From: Lepeophtheirus salmonis
Lineage: Eukaryota; Arthropoda; Copepoda; Siphonostomatoida; Caligidae
Direction: 5' to 3'
Length of the DNA: 64,000 bases
Assembly (NCBI RefSeq): GCF_016086655.4
Contig: NC_052135.2
Coordinates: forward strand, 71,273,702-71,337,701
Under the pieces are notes generated by a model, which did no database searches, was not told where the DNA came from, and was given only the letters and a program-made list of their open reading frames with translations. A program made the position numbers and the translations under genes. This document shows, piece after piece, positions 25,901-35,777 of this stretch. Within the stretch, counting starts at the first letter, position 1; every line of letters begins with the position of its first letter.

Positions 25901-28651
25901 TAATATTGAAACTAGTACTTGCAGTGCTATTACCTCATAAAAAATTGTCCCGCTGACAACCTAACCCCCAAATTTATAAGCTATAAATAATAGACATTAA
26001 CTAAGTCTATTGTATTAATGTCATATTTTATCAAAAGCGTAGGTATACATTTGTAATTGATAAGACAAAGCAAGAATGAAAAATATATTTTATAACGTCA
26101 TCAAATTTCTGAGCTAACTCCCTCCCCCCATCCCAAACCAGAATCCTGCGATCGTCCTTGCAAGTACAAGCGAGTTGCCCTGAGTAACATTTTTTAACTA
26201 AACTATGTTTTTTTTTTACTGGAGAGCATCAAGAAAACACTTTCTGCAAAATTTCAGATCCCGAATGCACATTTATGTTATTGTAATTGGCCACTTTTAT
26301 ATTTTATTCTCAATTCTATAGCTATTTGATAAAAATTGTTTTATAGGTCTTCAAACCATCAAAAAAATAATATATATATAGTGCATAATTAATTAGATAT
26401 AAAATTTGTTTCCTTACTTTTCTGTTTCTATAAATGACGATGATACATTATTTGGATCTTCTTCTTCCTTCATCGGTACAAGCTTAGGAATATCTTTTAC
26501 ATCTTCTGGAGCAGGAGTACCAGCATTCTCTTCAAGTTTCCTATCAGTTTCCTCATTGGATTGATCGTTCGAATTTTTCTTTTTTGCTTCAATTTCGTCA
26601 TCCTTGTCAGAAGTTAGTGTAGAAGGAGCTAGAGGCTTTTTCTTTGACACTTTTTGCTTCTTTTGAAAATCCTCATTTTCAGTATCGTCCTCTTCGTCTT
26701 CTTCCTCCTCTTCTTCTTCCTCCTCCTCTTCATCATCTTCTTCGTCAGAATACTCATTCAGATCATCCTCGTCAAGATCATCAATTCCAAAATCACACTC
26801 AGAACTATTTATGGACTTTTTATCAACGGATTCGGAAGAAATAACGGGTTTCACAACTACTTCCACCATGATAGGCTCGACTTCCTTTTCAATATTCTTA
26901 CTTTTATCCGATTCATCTTCATCAGAGGAAGAAGAAACTCGAATATCCCTTTTTTGCGGCGTCAGGGGAGTTTTTTTCCCAATGGAAGTAGAGGCTGCCT
27001 CTTGAATCAAATGGTTAAAAGTTCCTCCTGAAGTCCAAATGAACTTTTGTAAAACCTGAGCCAAGTGAATGGTTTGTTCTGTATGATCCTTAATGGGCAA
27101 ATTTTTCAAGAGTTCATATAAATGCAAAACGGGCCCAGCTTCTAAATTCTTAATTAAAGGTAGTAGGAGATCGTGAACTTGTTTAGAGCAGTGCTTTAAT
27201 TGAGCAGCTTGCCAGACAACTCCAATATGTTGATTGGTTATTTTCCCTTCCACAGCCAGAAAATTTAACAATATATGAGACTGTTTTATAATTTCTACGT
27301 GAAGATTAGGACCAAAAATATGTTCAACTATGCCGTTTTGAAGTACCCAAGCCGCTAATTGTAGTCCCACATTTTCTACTTCAACCACACTTTCCGTATT
27401 ACACATTTCGTTGAATAAATTGACGTGTGAATTAATTTGTGCAATACCAGCGAGGCGCATGGTTAATGTTGATGAAGTAAAATACTTTAAGGCTAGCTCT
27501 AACCCATCTTTATCGAAAGAAATGGGAGAGTCTAAATTTTCTTTAACACAGGACCATAGAAAGTCTGACATATGCCTAGCTGAGTTCTGTCTAAGATCAG
27601 AATCCTCAAGTTGACACATATAATGGAGTGCATTCGTTCTGACAGGAGTGAAAAGTTGAAGTAAGGCTCTGTAATTGAGCCAAAGTTTGACATTGCAAAG
27701 AATAGAGATGAGTGCATGCGCCAGAGGAAGTGTCAAGACTGACGGGGAAAGTTTAAAAGCGTTGGCCATACCTTGAAGACCCCCACTTTTGCAGAAGAGG
27801 GACACATTCCGCAATAAACTGAGAGGAAAATCCGAGGAAGCATCATGGTGATCACAGTAGACTGCTAATTGAGTTGCTTCAACTATATAAATAAGAAAGA
27901 GGCAATTTAATAAAATGAGAAAATTTTCAATATATATCCTCATTGTCATGACAAACGTGTTACAAAAGTAACAGAGATGAATATGACAAATAAACAAGGA
28001 GGAGGGAGGGAGGGGAGCAATACCCGGATTAGCCTGTCATTACTACGAATAAACACTTCATTATTTTCGGGTGTATTTAAATGCTGAAACCCCGTACTAC
28101 ATATAAAGAAATCCGGACTAAACAGAGTATTGCTGTCCCCTTAAAAAGGGGAAAAATTCTCTCATTTGATTAAATCTGTGATCTTTTCCTTGAGACACAT
28201 CCGGAGGACGTAGACCGGAATGTTTAAACCCGGAATAGAGTGGAAATTGAAGCATAAAGACTTTGGAGAGAAACTGAAGGAGTCTTTCAATCTCTTGCGT
28301 GGCCCATGACAGAGATGAGGGAGGAGCTCCAAGATTCTTAATGAGATAGAGTGCAACTCCAATCAAGGACTCCAGAGAAGAAGCAAACTTGTGTGTTAAT
28401 CCTCCCTCCTTGAAAAGGCAATGACATTGACGATTCGAGACCCAAGCATTCAAATAACGATACAGAGCACCGATTTCCGCTTTGGAAATGAGATCCGGCC
28501 CTTCTTTAAGCACAAATTGGACGGCATCCTCATCCTGAGATTCTTCCTCTTGGTTTCGCAGCAAGTGACGCAATTCTCCACAGACTTCACACCAGGAGTC
28601 GCCTCCTTCTTCCGCCGTCCCTTCTTCATCGCCTCCCACACCTCCCAACAT
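16958..28651 (-). CDS. USP34: Ubiquitin carboxyl-terminal hydrolase 34 (puffyeye orthologue), complete gene
   Basis: Giant USP-family deubiquitinase that removes ubiquitin from protein substrates; the vertebrate protein acts in Wnt/Axin control and DNA-damage signalling, the fly one stabilises Myc. Exons on the minus strand: 28651 to about 28199 or 28124; possible 10-nt exon 28033-28024; 27882-26418; 25730-20898; 20822-20651; 20589-20441; 20384-17924; 17864-17727; 17641-16958. From 27882 on, every junction has GT/AG and a consistent phase. The product is about 3,450-3,480 residues, against about 3,550 in human. ATG 28651 is the first Met after an in-frame stop (28705-28703). Order: Cys-rich N-terminus (WCEVCGELRHLL), helical repeats, a Glu/Asp-rich linker (about 26680-26790), a ubiquitin-like fold (about 24020-23750), the USP domain, a long helical-repeat tail (exons 4-7) and an acidic Lys/Glu/Ser-rich end. 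Only the exon 1 donor is unresolved. Confidence 0.95.
21080..22085 (-). other. USP34: USP34 catalytic (peptidase C19) domain
   Basis: The Cys box GLTNLGATCYM has the nucleophile codon at 22048-22046. The His box GTADGGHYYAF has His at 21280-21278, and FNDAEV gives the Asp at 21226-21224. All triad positions are intact, so an active enzyme is expected. Of the two Zn-ribbon CxxC pairs usual in USPs, CSQCGKK is present but the first site reads SLDCNHVS with a single Cys, as I recall for vertebrate USP34. The domain is encoded within one 4.8-kb exon. Confidence 0.93.
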
Positions 28652-28840
28652 CACGGAATTATACCAAAGAGAGTGTCCCAATCCACCAAAGATCTCTCCA
28701 CACTACTCCCGATTACTTCCTTCCTCCCTGCTCTTGTGTATCCTCTCCCTTTAATTAAATCAATATCAGAAATACAGGGCATCCATCCATTCCATCGAGA
28801 CATCAAATGAGATTCAGATTGGATTTTTTTTGTTTAAACT
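28652..28840. promoter_or_regulatory. Presumed 5' UTR/promoter side of USP34
   Basis: Lies between the first ATG (28651) and the pyrimidine tract. No TATA box that I would trust. An in-frame stop at 28705-28703 bounds the coding region. Assigned by position only. Confidence 0.3.
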
Positions 28841-28929
28841 CTTTCTTTCTTTCTTTCTTTTCTTTCTTTCCTTCTCTCTCTCTCTCCCTCTCTTTCTGTC
28901 TTCTCTCTCTCTCTCCCTCTCTCCCCCCT
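28841..28929. repeat. Microsatellite (CTTT)n then (CT)n
   Basis: About 90 bases of almost uninterrupted pyrimidine on the plus strand, CTTT units passing into CT units, ending in a C run. It is 190 bp upstream of the USP34 start codon. Confidence 0.9.
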
Positions 28930-30339
28930 GAGCCAGGGAACACTCAGTGAGTGATGAAATGTATGTAGAAGCCTTCTTTTTTGTGCTTGACGGGAGTGCA
29001 AAATAATTGTCTCATATTAACAGAGTAAATGCAGTCAATTGACACTTTAACATCTCATAACTTACGCAATTTGTATTATAATTATTTTTTTAATTAAATT
29101 TCAACCATTAAACAATCATCATTTCCATGATGTAGAATATGTATTATATATCTTTAATTTAACACAAGTGAAGCACATATATTATTTGCAATATACGCTA
29201 TGTCATTACACAATATCTATTCCAGTGAATTTCTCCAAAGGAGTGAGAGCAAATTAATTTCTTATTCAATTAACATGCTTGCTGAAATCGTCAATTAGTA
29301 ATTATTACCTAGTCATCACTTGTTTTCTTCAATGTCTAAGCTGATTTTTTTGTTTCTGAAGTGAACAACCAACTTCATGCAAATAAAAACAGGAAAAGTG
29401 CTTCAAAAATTTATTGAACTGCCATTTTTTTTTACAAAAGTTTGATTAGTTGTTAATTATTTATTATAATTTTTATCTGCAGTGTTAAAAATGCATAGTA
29501 ATACATGTATTTCATTATGAAATTGGGTTGAATAACAAATTGAATTTATGCCATTGAAATGATAATTCTTTCATCCCTAAACTTTTTAAATAAAAAATAA
29601 AAAATTATAGTTAAAATAGTGAAGATATGAGGTTTTAATGCTTTAGTTTAAAGTATTTACTTTATTAATATGAGAAAAATATTTTGTACTTGAGTCAAAA
29701 TAAGCGCACGCCAAAAGAAGCTCCATATTCATTTCATTTCACTGTTCCCTACTTGAGCACTCTCTCTCTCCCTTTTTCCTTCCTTCTTTCGTTCTCTGTC
29801 AAGTCATATACCGTAGTCTGTGTATGTATTTATTATTATTATTACTTACATAAAATATATTATATTAATGTATATATATATATACTGCATTTAAAATACA
29901 TTATATATAATATTATATACCTACATTTTGTACTCTTTTCTTTCCCTTTCTCCGTTTTATTGTTCAGCTTACGCGATCAAGCAGCTCAACTAACTTGATA
30001 TCGTTTTCGCTTGCATACACGACCCCTAGCCACAGTTTATTTACAATCTCGCTTAATAAATAATTTATTTTGACACTTGGGTTCGTACGAGCGCTCTCGT
30101 ACTCCTTACTAACCATTATTTTGAGTGGAAATATTGTAAAAATGATATTAAATCAACGATTTATCATTACTCCACTATGACTACTGATTTGATCCTTTAC
30201 GTAATGCTTGACATATTTAAATACATAATTTCATATAATCATATCAATTTGAATAAAACAGGGAACAGAAAAATATAGAAGAGACTGATCCATTCTGCAT
30301 TCACTTCACCAGACTGAAGACCCAATGATGAAAATCCAG
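28930..30339. other. Intergenic, nothing firmly recognised
   Basis: AT-rich, with a (TA) run at 29872-29884 and a second CT-rich patch near 29758-29800. CTTGAGTCAAAATAA (about 29690) and an inverted near copy (TTATTTTGACACTTGG, about 30066-30081) could be element ends, but the match is too short to call. Confidence 0.35.
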
Positions 30340-30565
30340 TGTAGAATGGGCATGTTAAATAAGAAGAACCCGAAAATCAACATGGTAACCCTGACAATTT
30401 GAAGAATATTTTGGAGGAGAGAAAGAATAATGCGGATGACGTTTCATTAGATCAGCTGTGACCAGAGAGGAAGGAGAAAAGGATATAAACAAGGGTATTT
30501 AATATAATTACTCCGATGGTCATCCCCAATTCTACTCTGTCTTACAATTATAACTTTAATACTTT
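30340..30565 (-). repeat. LTR-like repeat (family A), left copy of an inverted pair
   Basis: Carries AACATGGTAA...CTGACAATTTGAA, TTTTGGAGGAGAG, CATTAGATCAGCTGTGAC and CCAATTCTACTCTG in that order. The reverse complement of 30955-31205 shows the same words in the same order. Further copies lie at 45590-45830, 55340-55460 and 55650-55930. The LTR identity comes from the 55.6-56.6 kb copy, which abuts a gypsy integrase and a G-run like a polypurine tract. Confidence 0.6.
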
Positions 30566-30954
30566 TTATAACTTTTAGACATATGTACACATTCCACGTC
30601 GGGCAAACGAATTATTAATCATATTTTGACAAAATGTACGATAGGAACAGTGAGATGCTGTTAATTCCATGGACTCCTCCAATGTCTGATTAACGATTAT
30701 TCCCTCTTTCCCGCATTATAACATCAGCAGAGGATCCCATGGAGTGTCTCCTAGTCCGACATACATGTAAATCCGGTGTGTTTTTTACCTGGCCCGTTAA
30801 TTTGTAATTGGTAGTATAAAGAACGAATTTAATTTTTCTTAACAGCTATCATTATTATTTAATTCCTGAGTGGTGAACATCTTTTTCTAAATATATTAAA
30901 AGCCTGATTGAACGTTCGAGTGTGCTCATAAAAGACGGAGTGTAACGCTAAGGA
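30566..30954. other. Spacer between the inverted LTR-like repeats
   Basis: About 390 bp, no open frame. A short piece, AATCCGGTGTG (about 30770), also occurs reverse-complemented (CACACCGGATT) at the outer end of the right-hand copy. Confidence 0.4.
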
Positions 30955-31205
30955 TTTGTTACGAAATTATTATTGTGTGTCTTTGTTGGACTTAGAGTAG
31001 AATTGGAGATTAAAATCGGAGTAATTCTAGCAAATGTCCTATTTTATATTCTTTTTTCCTTCCTCTCTCGTCACAGCTGATCTAATGCAACGTCATGAAT
31101 ATGATTCATACTCTCCTCCAAAACATTATTCAAATTGTTAGGATTACCATGTTGATTTTCGATTTCTTTTTTTTTTAACATGTCCATTCCACACCGGATT
31201 AACAC
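30955..31205 (+). repeat. LTR-like repeat (family A), right copy of an inverted pair
   Basis: Reads TTGTTGGACTTAGAGTAGAATTGG, GTCACAGCTGATCTAATG, CTCTCCTCCAAAACATT, ACCATGTTGATTTTCG: the same family as 30340-30565 on the opposite strand. Confidence 0.6.
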
Positions 31206-32639
31206 CTTTGTCAATACATAATCCTAGGACGGATCGTCTGATCAATCTTTTTTCCACGTTACTTTCAGTGGTTTTGTTTTTTATAAGTCATATCTTTTTA
31301 ACCATTCAGCGGCCCTAAAGACTGATGCATTAATCCTTCAGTTCTAGCTATATTTTTATTTTCGTAACCCATAGCTACGATTAAAGAATATAAGAACTAG
31401 GTAAATAATAAATGATAGCTAGAACGTATAATTTCACGTTCTAGTAACACATCTCCTACAGGTATATTGTCTCTTTAAAAGAGGTAATTAACTATTATCT
31501 AACTTCAGCGACTCAATTGACGTAGTAACTATAAAATTTTGGATTTTCCACAGAAGATCGATTCGGACTGCAGTCTTTTAAGTCTGACCTACGACTTATC
31601 TGCAATTGAAAAAAAAAAATGTAATAATAAGAGAAAGTACTTTCATACTAAGATTGAAGGTGCTAATGTCAGTTTAAAATTTGTATACTTCGCATCGACA
31701 AATTGGTTGGATACTATACATACACTAGATCAATAATGTTTTAAAATCCCTTATAACTTTTATTCGATCCATTGCACCAAATCTGTGATTATGAAGGCTA
31801 TCTTTTTTTTCCGGCGAATGGTGCGAATTAACGAAGAAACTTATTGAAGAAAAAAATTAAAGTTGGTGAAAGATTAAAAATTTATCTACATTATATATAA
31901 TAACATCAAATTGATTTTCGCCATTCAAACGATCAAAATCCAGCATTTTTATGGGGATCCCTAAACACTTCCGCAAGTTTTTACGTACCGTATATCGGCA
32001 TTTTGTAACATACCTACAGTTTTCGTCTATCTTAACCTAAGGATAGAAAATATATATGTGGAAAAAAAATAATTTCAATTATTTTTTACCTGGGAAATTT
32101 TTAACATAAAAAGTCCCATATTATAAAGAAAAAACCCATCTTCCATCTCGCAAGATTTTTCATATTTGTTTTTCTTCAAAATGTTGCCAAATTCCTCCCC
32201 AACGTATTTCTATTTAAATTATCTACTGTACTATCTAGTATTTAAGACAATAAGTTAATGATAGCTGATCTTACAGCTAATAATATATTCTAGAGCTGGT
32301 TGTAAGTTCAACCAAGCTGACGTATGTTAACCAGTTACTCATCGAAAAAGTTTAATTTTATTATGTTAACTATATGTTTTAAATTCTCAAATTAATAATA
32401 ACATTATAAAAAGTACAGAGATTTAGTGTTCAGATTTAAAAAGTTCTAATCTCATATTATCACGTAAGTACACAGTCATAATTAGATACCTGCAGGGTGG
32501 TTGTATTCCACTATGGTACTGACGCTTCAAAACGCTTTTTAAATAATTATCCCACCCACATATATGCAAATAAAGTTTGTTCCATAATTTTAATAGCTAA
32601 ATATACATTTTCATACATCTACAAATAAGATACTTAAAA
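31206..32639. other. Intergenic with a decayed inverted-repeat element
   Basis: 31330-31580 shares words with the element at 52083-52489 (CTAGAACGTATAATTTCACGTTCTAG, GACTGCAGTCTTT, TTGACGTAGTAACTA). The remainder is AT-rich with no recognisable gene. Confidence 0.4.
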
Positions 32640-33440
32640 ATAGTATGTCTGCAGTTTGAACCGCAAAAATGACCATATTAATATCCAATTTTGAAAGAGC
32701 ATTGTGAGCTACGATACGACCCTGATGTGGCTGGGCGACATCAGCAAAAATCGTATCAACCATGAGTACCAACATAAGGTATTTGTGACGATACCTAGCA
32801 TCTTCGATAAAGGGAACCACGTTTTTCTTTTTTTAGTCATATTTATGACCGATGAGAAAATTGCATTGCATAGACCATAGCTTCCTATCATGATAAATAA
32901 TAACCAGAATTAGTTAATGTACGTTGTACTCAAGTGATAGCTAAATAAAATTCAAATTAAATTTGTAGGTTGCTATCAAGACCAATGATCATACACATGA
33001 AAACTGAGCTGGTTAGCATCCCTTTTAATCTAGCACCGCTGCAAAGCCGGGTAGGAATGAAGTCCGCCCGTCGATTAAACGCTGCACTTAGAATAAGAGA
33101 CAGGGTTCATCATATATACTTACAAGTCCAACAACATCTGATACGTGAGAAATATATGTTTCAGATGCAGCTCCAAGATATAATACAGATCCAGGAGTTA
33201 TGTCAATTTTGTCGACAACTCGATCTTTCCTGCATCACCTCTTAGATCTAAATACGATACATTTCGCCATAGACGGCTTCTCTAGGTACTAAATTGTGAG
33301 TACCAGTGCATCTTCCTACCCACGTGCAATGAAGACTCCTTCATGCTGATGGGCTTCAACCACTACGTGTTTTTACACCACAAGCATCTCCTCGGCCGCC
33401 AACTCCACGAGGAGCACCACGGCCTCTAGGTGAAAAACCT
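32640..33440 (-). pseudogene. FBL: Fibrillarin pseudogene that retains an intron
   Basis: Fibrillarin is the box C/D snoRNP 2'-O-methyltransferase. Minus-strand pieces in order: a Gly/Arg-rich end (RGRGAPRGVGGRG, about 33400-33435); HQHEGVFIARG followed by TAG where Lys is usual, then EDALV; after a shift THNLVPREAVYGE (about 33265-33310); a deletion; then DKIDITPGS and VLYLGAAS...HVSDVVG, the SAM-binding motif (about 33120-33200). A GTAAGT donor follows, then about 220 bases to an acceptor TAG and a piece resembling GLVYAVEFS; the last piece VPFIEDARYRHKY...VDTIFADVAQP (about 32700-32820) is the catalytic-core end. Stops, frameshifts and missing segments make it non-functional. The retained intron argues for a DNA-level duplicate rather than a retrocopy. 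Confidence 0.85.
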
Positions 33441-34648
33441 ATAGAAATACAATTGGTTAGTGAACGAACGGAATCAGTCTAAATCCATGTCATCTCTCCA
33501 CATATCCAATGACAACCGAGGGAGAACTATTGGTAAATGGTTCCAATAGTTTGTTTAGTTATTCAATATTACCTGCGACTCCTATCTTTCGATATACCAT
33601 ATGAAATGTACGACCCCTTTTCGGACAGAGGAGAAATATGGACTACTTCAGTTCTTGAACAAATTGTTTATATATCTCTTACCAAAAAACGTGTTTAGAA
33701 ACAAGAAACCCACGCGCACGCTTATCACCTAGTTAAGCAGCTACAATTATCCTTTTAGCCATTTTTCTGGCTAGTAAGTAACTAGTTAGGCAGCTAGCTA
33801 GTAAAGAACATGGAAATTTTCTTGGAACGATATCTTTATTTGGCATACGCTTATATTGACTGAAGTGTAAAAGAATTTTCTCAAAGTTATTACGAAATTG
33901 TAACAGGTCATGCATAACTCATTTCAAAATTTTATTTAATTTATTATTTGGGGAAGTTTAACAAATCAACAGTTACCATTTCTAACACGTAGACATGAAC
34001 TGAGTTTACTGTATCAATGTCATATTTTATTAAAAACGTAGTGATACATTTGTAATTCTGTCATATATATTTCAATTTAACCCAATTTTTATAATAAAAC
34101 TCATATAGTATGTACAATATACACTTTTTGAATCCATATTGAACCCAAATCTTGTAAAATTAATGGAACTTTATACTGTTTGGGCTCCAATTACTGTAGT
34201 GAGAGACTAAATGTTTTCATTATCGATGGTGCAGCTTATTGTATAAAAGCAGTCAAAAATCTTAAGCAGCATTTTTTAATTATGATCTATGTCTCACACA
34301 TGGTCTGAACAGAATAGCAAAGCTCTATCCTAATTTCTTTGAAAATACCAAGACTCATAACTCTGGTGTAAAATTTTTGTTTCTTAATTCTGATGATCGA
34401 AAACGATTGATTACTACGCAGAGCACTTCAATTTAGTCTCAATTGTATGGATGAAAACAGTAATGCAATCAATAAATCAGCAACGATAACGTTACCCATT
34501 CATAGCAAATAAAAACTCTGTTATAGGGAAATTTGTACGCTCAACTTAAATGAATGAGGTCGCTACAAATTTTCGTCCATAAATCATCAATAAAATCTAC
34601 ATAATAGAACCAATATAAGAAACAAATATTAAGATATAATATAGCATA
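33441..34648. other. Intergenic, nothing recognised
   Basis: About 33995-34060 shares a 60-base near-identical stretch (AATGTCATATTTTAT(C/T)AAAA, ATACATTTGTAATT) with 26005-26065 upstream of USP34 exon 2. No gene. Confidence 0.4.
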
Positions 34649-35381
34649 TACCAAGGTTGTGCTTTTATCGGTCTATTGGTTCTGGTTCTTGAACTGCAAC
34701 CAAAAAAGTCGGTTCTTGTGCTTTTGTTCCTATATAGAATATATAAATAAATTAGCTTAAATCAATTAGTATTTAATCTGAGGGTTTTTTTTTGTGAAAT
34801 TGCAGCGTTTTCGAAAAGCTAAGGGTTTCTTATGGCTCTGTAAAAGTGGTTTTAGGCAATAGACAGTGTAAATAAAAGAGCGAAGGGGTGGGGTAAAATA
34901 TGGATCCAGGTCCACAACTCAGCTTGTATGAACCCTATCATATGATAACTATAATATTTCTTAAGCCAGGGTTTCTCTAACTTTACTATGCTAAAAACCC
35001 CTACACTAATTCATTTTTGGCTGAGGCCCCCTTTATACGGAACATGTGTACTATATATAAAGACTAAAAGCAATCATCGATTCTCTATCTCCGGCGTCCC
35101 CCTATGCTCCCCATTTTGAAGACCATTGTCTGGAGCATCCATAGTTTTCGGGGTCCCTGCTGGAACTTAGGGCGCTGCGCACTCTACGTATAAGGTAGCT
35201 CCATCCCTTTTTTTTATTTTAAATATCCTTTTTTGGACTCAAATTAGCTAGCGACGCAAATTGTTTTAATCCCCTGTTACCGAACTGAGCCCATATAAAA
35301 AAGAACAGAGACCGATAAAGCTGAACCGAAACCGTTGAAATGAAAGAATCGAGACAGATAGAACCGGGCACAACCTTGGTA
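34649..35381. mobile_element. 733-bp element with perfect 14-bp terminal inverted repeats
   Basis: Ends are TACCAAGGTTGTGC (34649-34662) and its exact complement (35368-35381), with TA at the outermost bases. Just inside both ends are GGTTC(T/G)-type words in opposite orientation (TCGGTCTATTGGTTCTGG; GAACAGAGACCGATAAAGCTGAACCG). The middle (about 34966-35200) is a separate less AT-rich block and may be a nested insertion. No transposase: a MITE-like element about 400 bp upstream of DDX54. Confidence 0.7.
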
Positions 35382-35777
35382 TCTACCTATATTCATTATT
35401 CTCAATAGTTATTTAGCATCTTCATTATAGATCCTCTTCATATTCCATAAATGATTATTAATTACTCATTCTCAATAGTAAATACTAAATATTTAAGAAA
35501 AGAGTATCGATCCATTAGATCAATGGATTCAGTGCTGTATTTGAGTCCACCTTTTCTCTGTTCAGGTAAAGTGGGAGTTTGTTATTATTTGGTTGTTGGA
35601 AGATGAACGTTCATTTTTTTGTAAACAAAACATTGTTTATTTTTAATTCAGCTTTCAAATAGAGAGCACGTGGATTGAAACTAAAACTATATTTATTTTA
35701 CGTATTACTACTAGTAAATATTATAAGTAATAACTAATAAGGAAAAAGTTAAAATAAGTTTGAGTTGGTATAGAAGG
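35382..35777. promoter_or_regulatory. Upstream region of DDX54
   Basis: 400 AT-rich bases between the MITE-like element and the first ATG of DDX54. No convincing core promoter motif. Assigned by position only. Confidence 0.25.

Noticed and set aside
28652..28681. N-terminal extension of USP34 from a TTG at 28681
   Set aside because: Not an ATG; the first in-frame ATG after the upstream stop is at 28651.
28421..28810. 129-codon plus frame over USP34 exon 1
   Set aside because: Antisense to a supported exon and its 5' flank.
29684..29998. 104-codon plus frame
   Set aside because: Composed of CT-rich and TA-rich simple sequence; Tyr/Ile/Phe run, not protein-like.
35760..35777. Upstream extension of DDX54 (SWYRR) using TTG as start
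   Set aside because: TTG starts are not expected in animals; ATG 35778 fits the family N-terminus.
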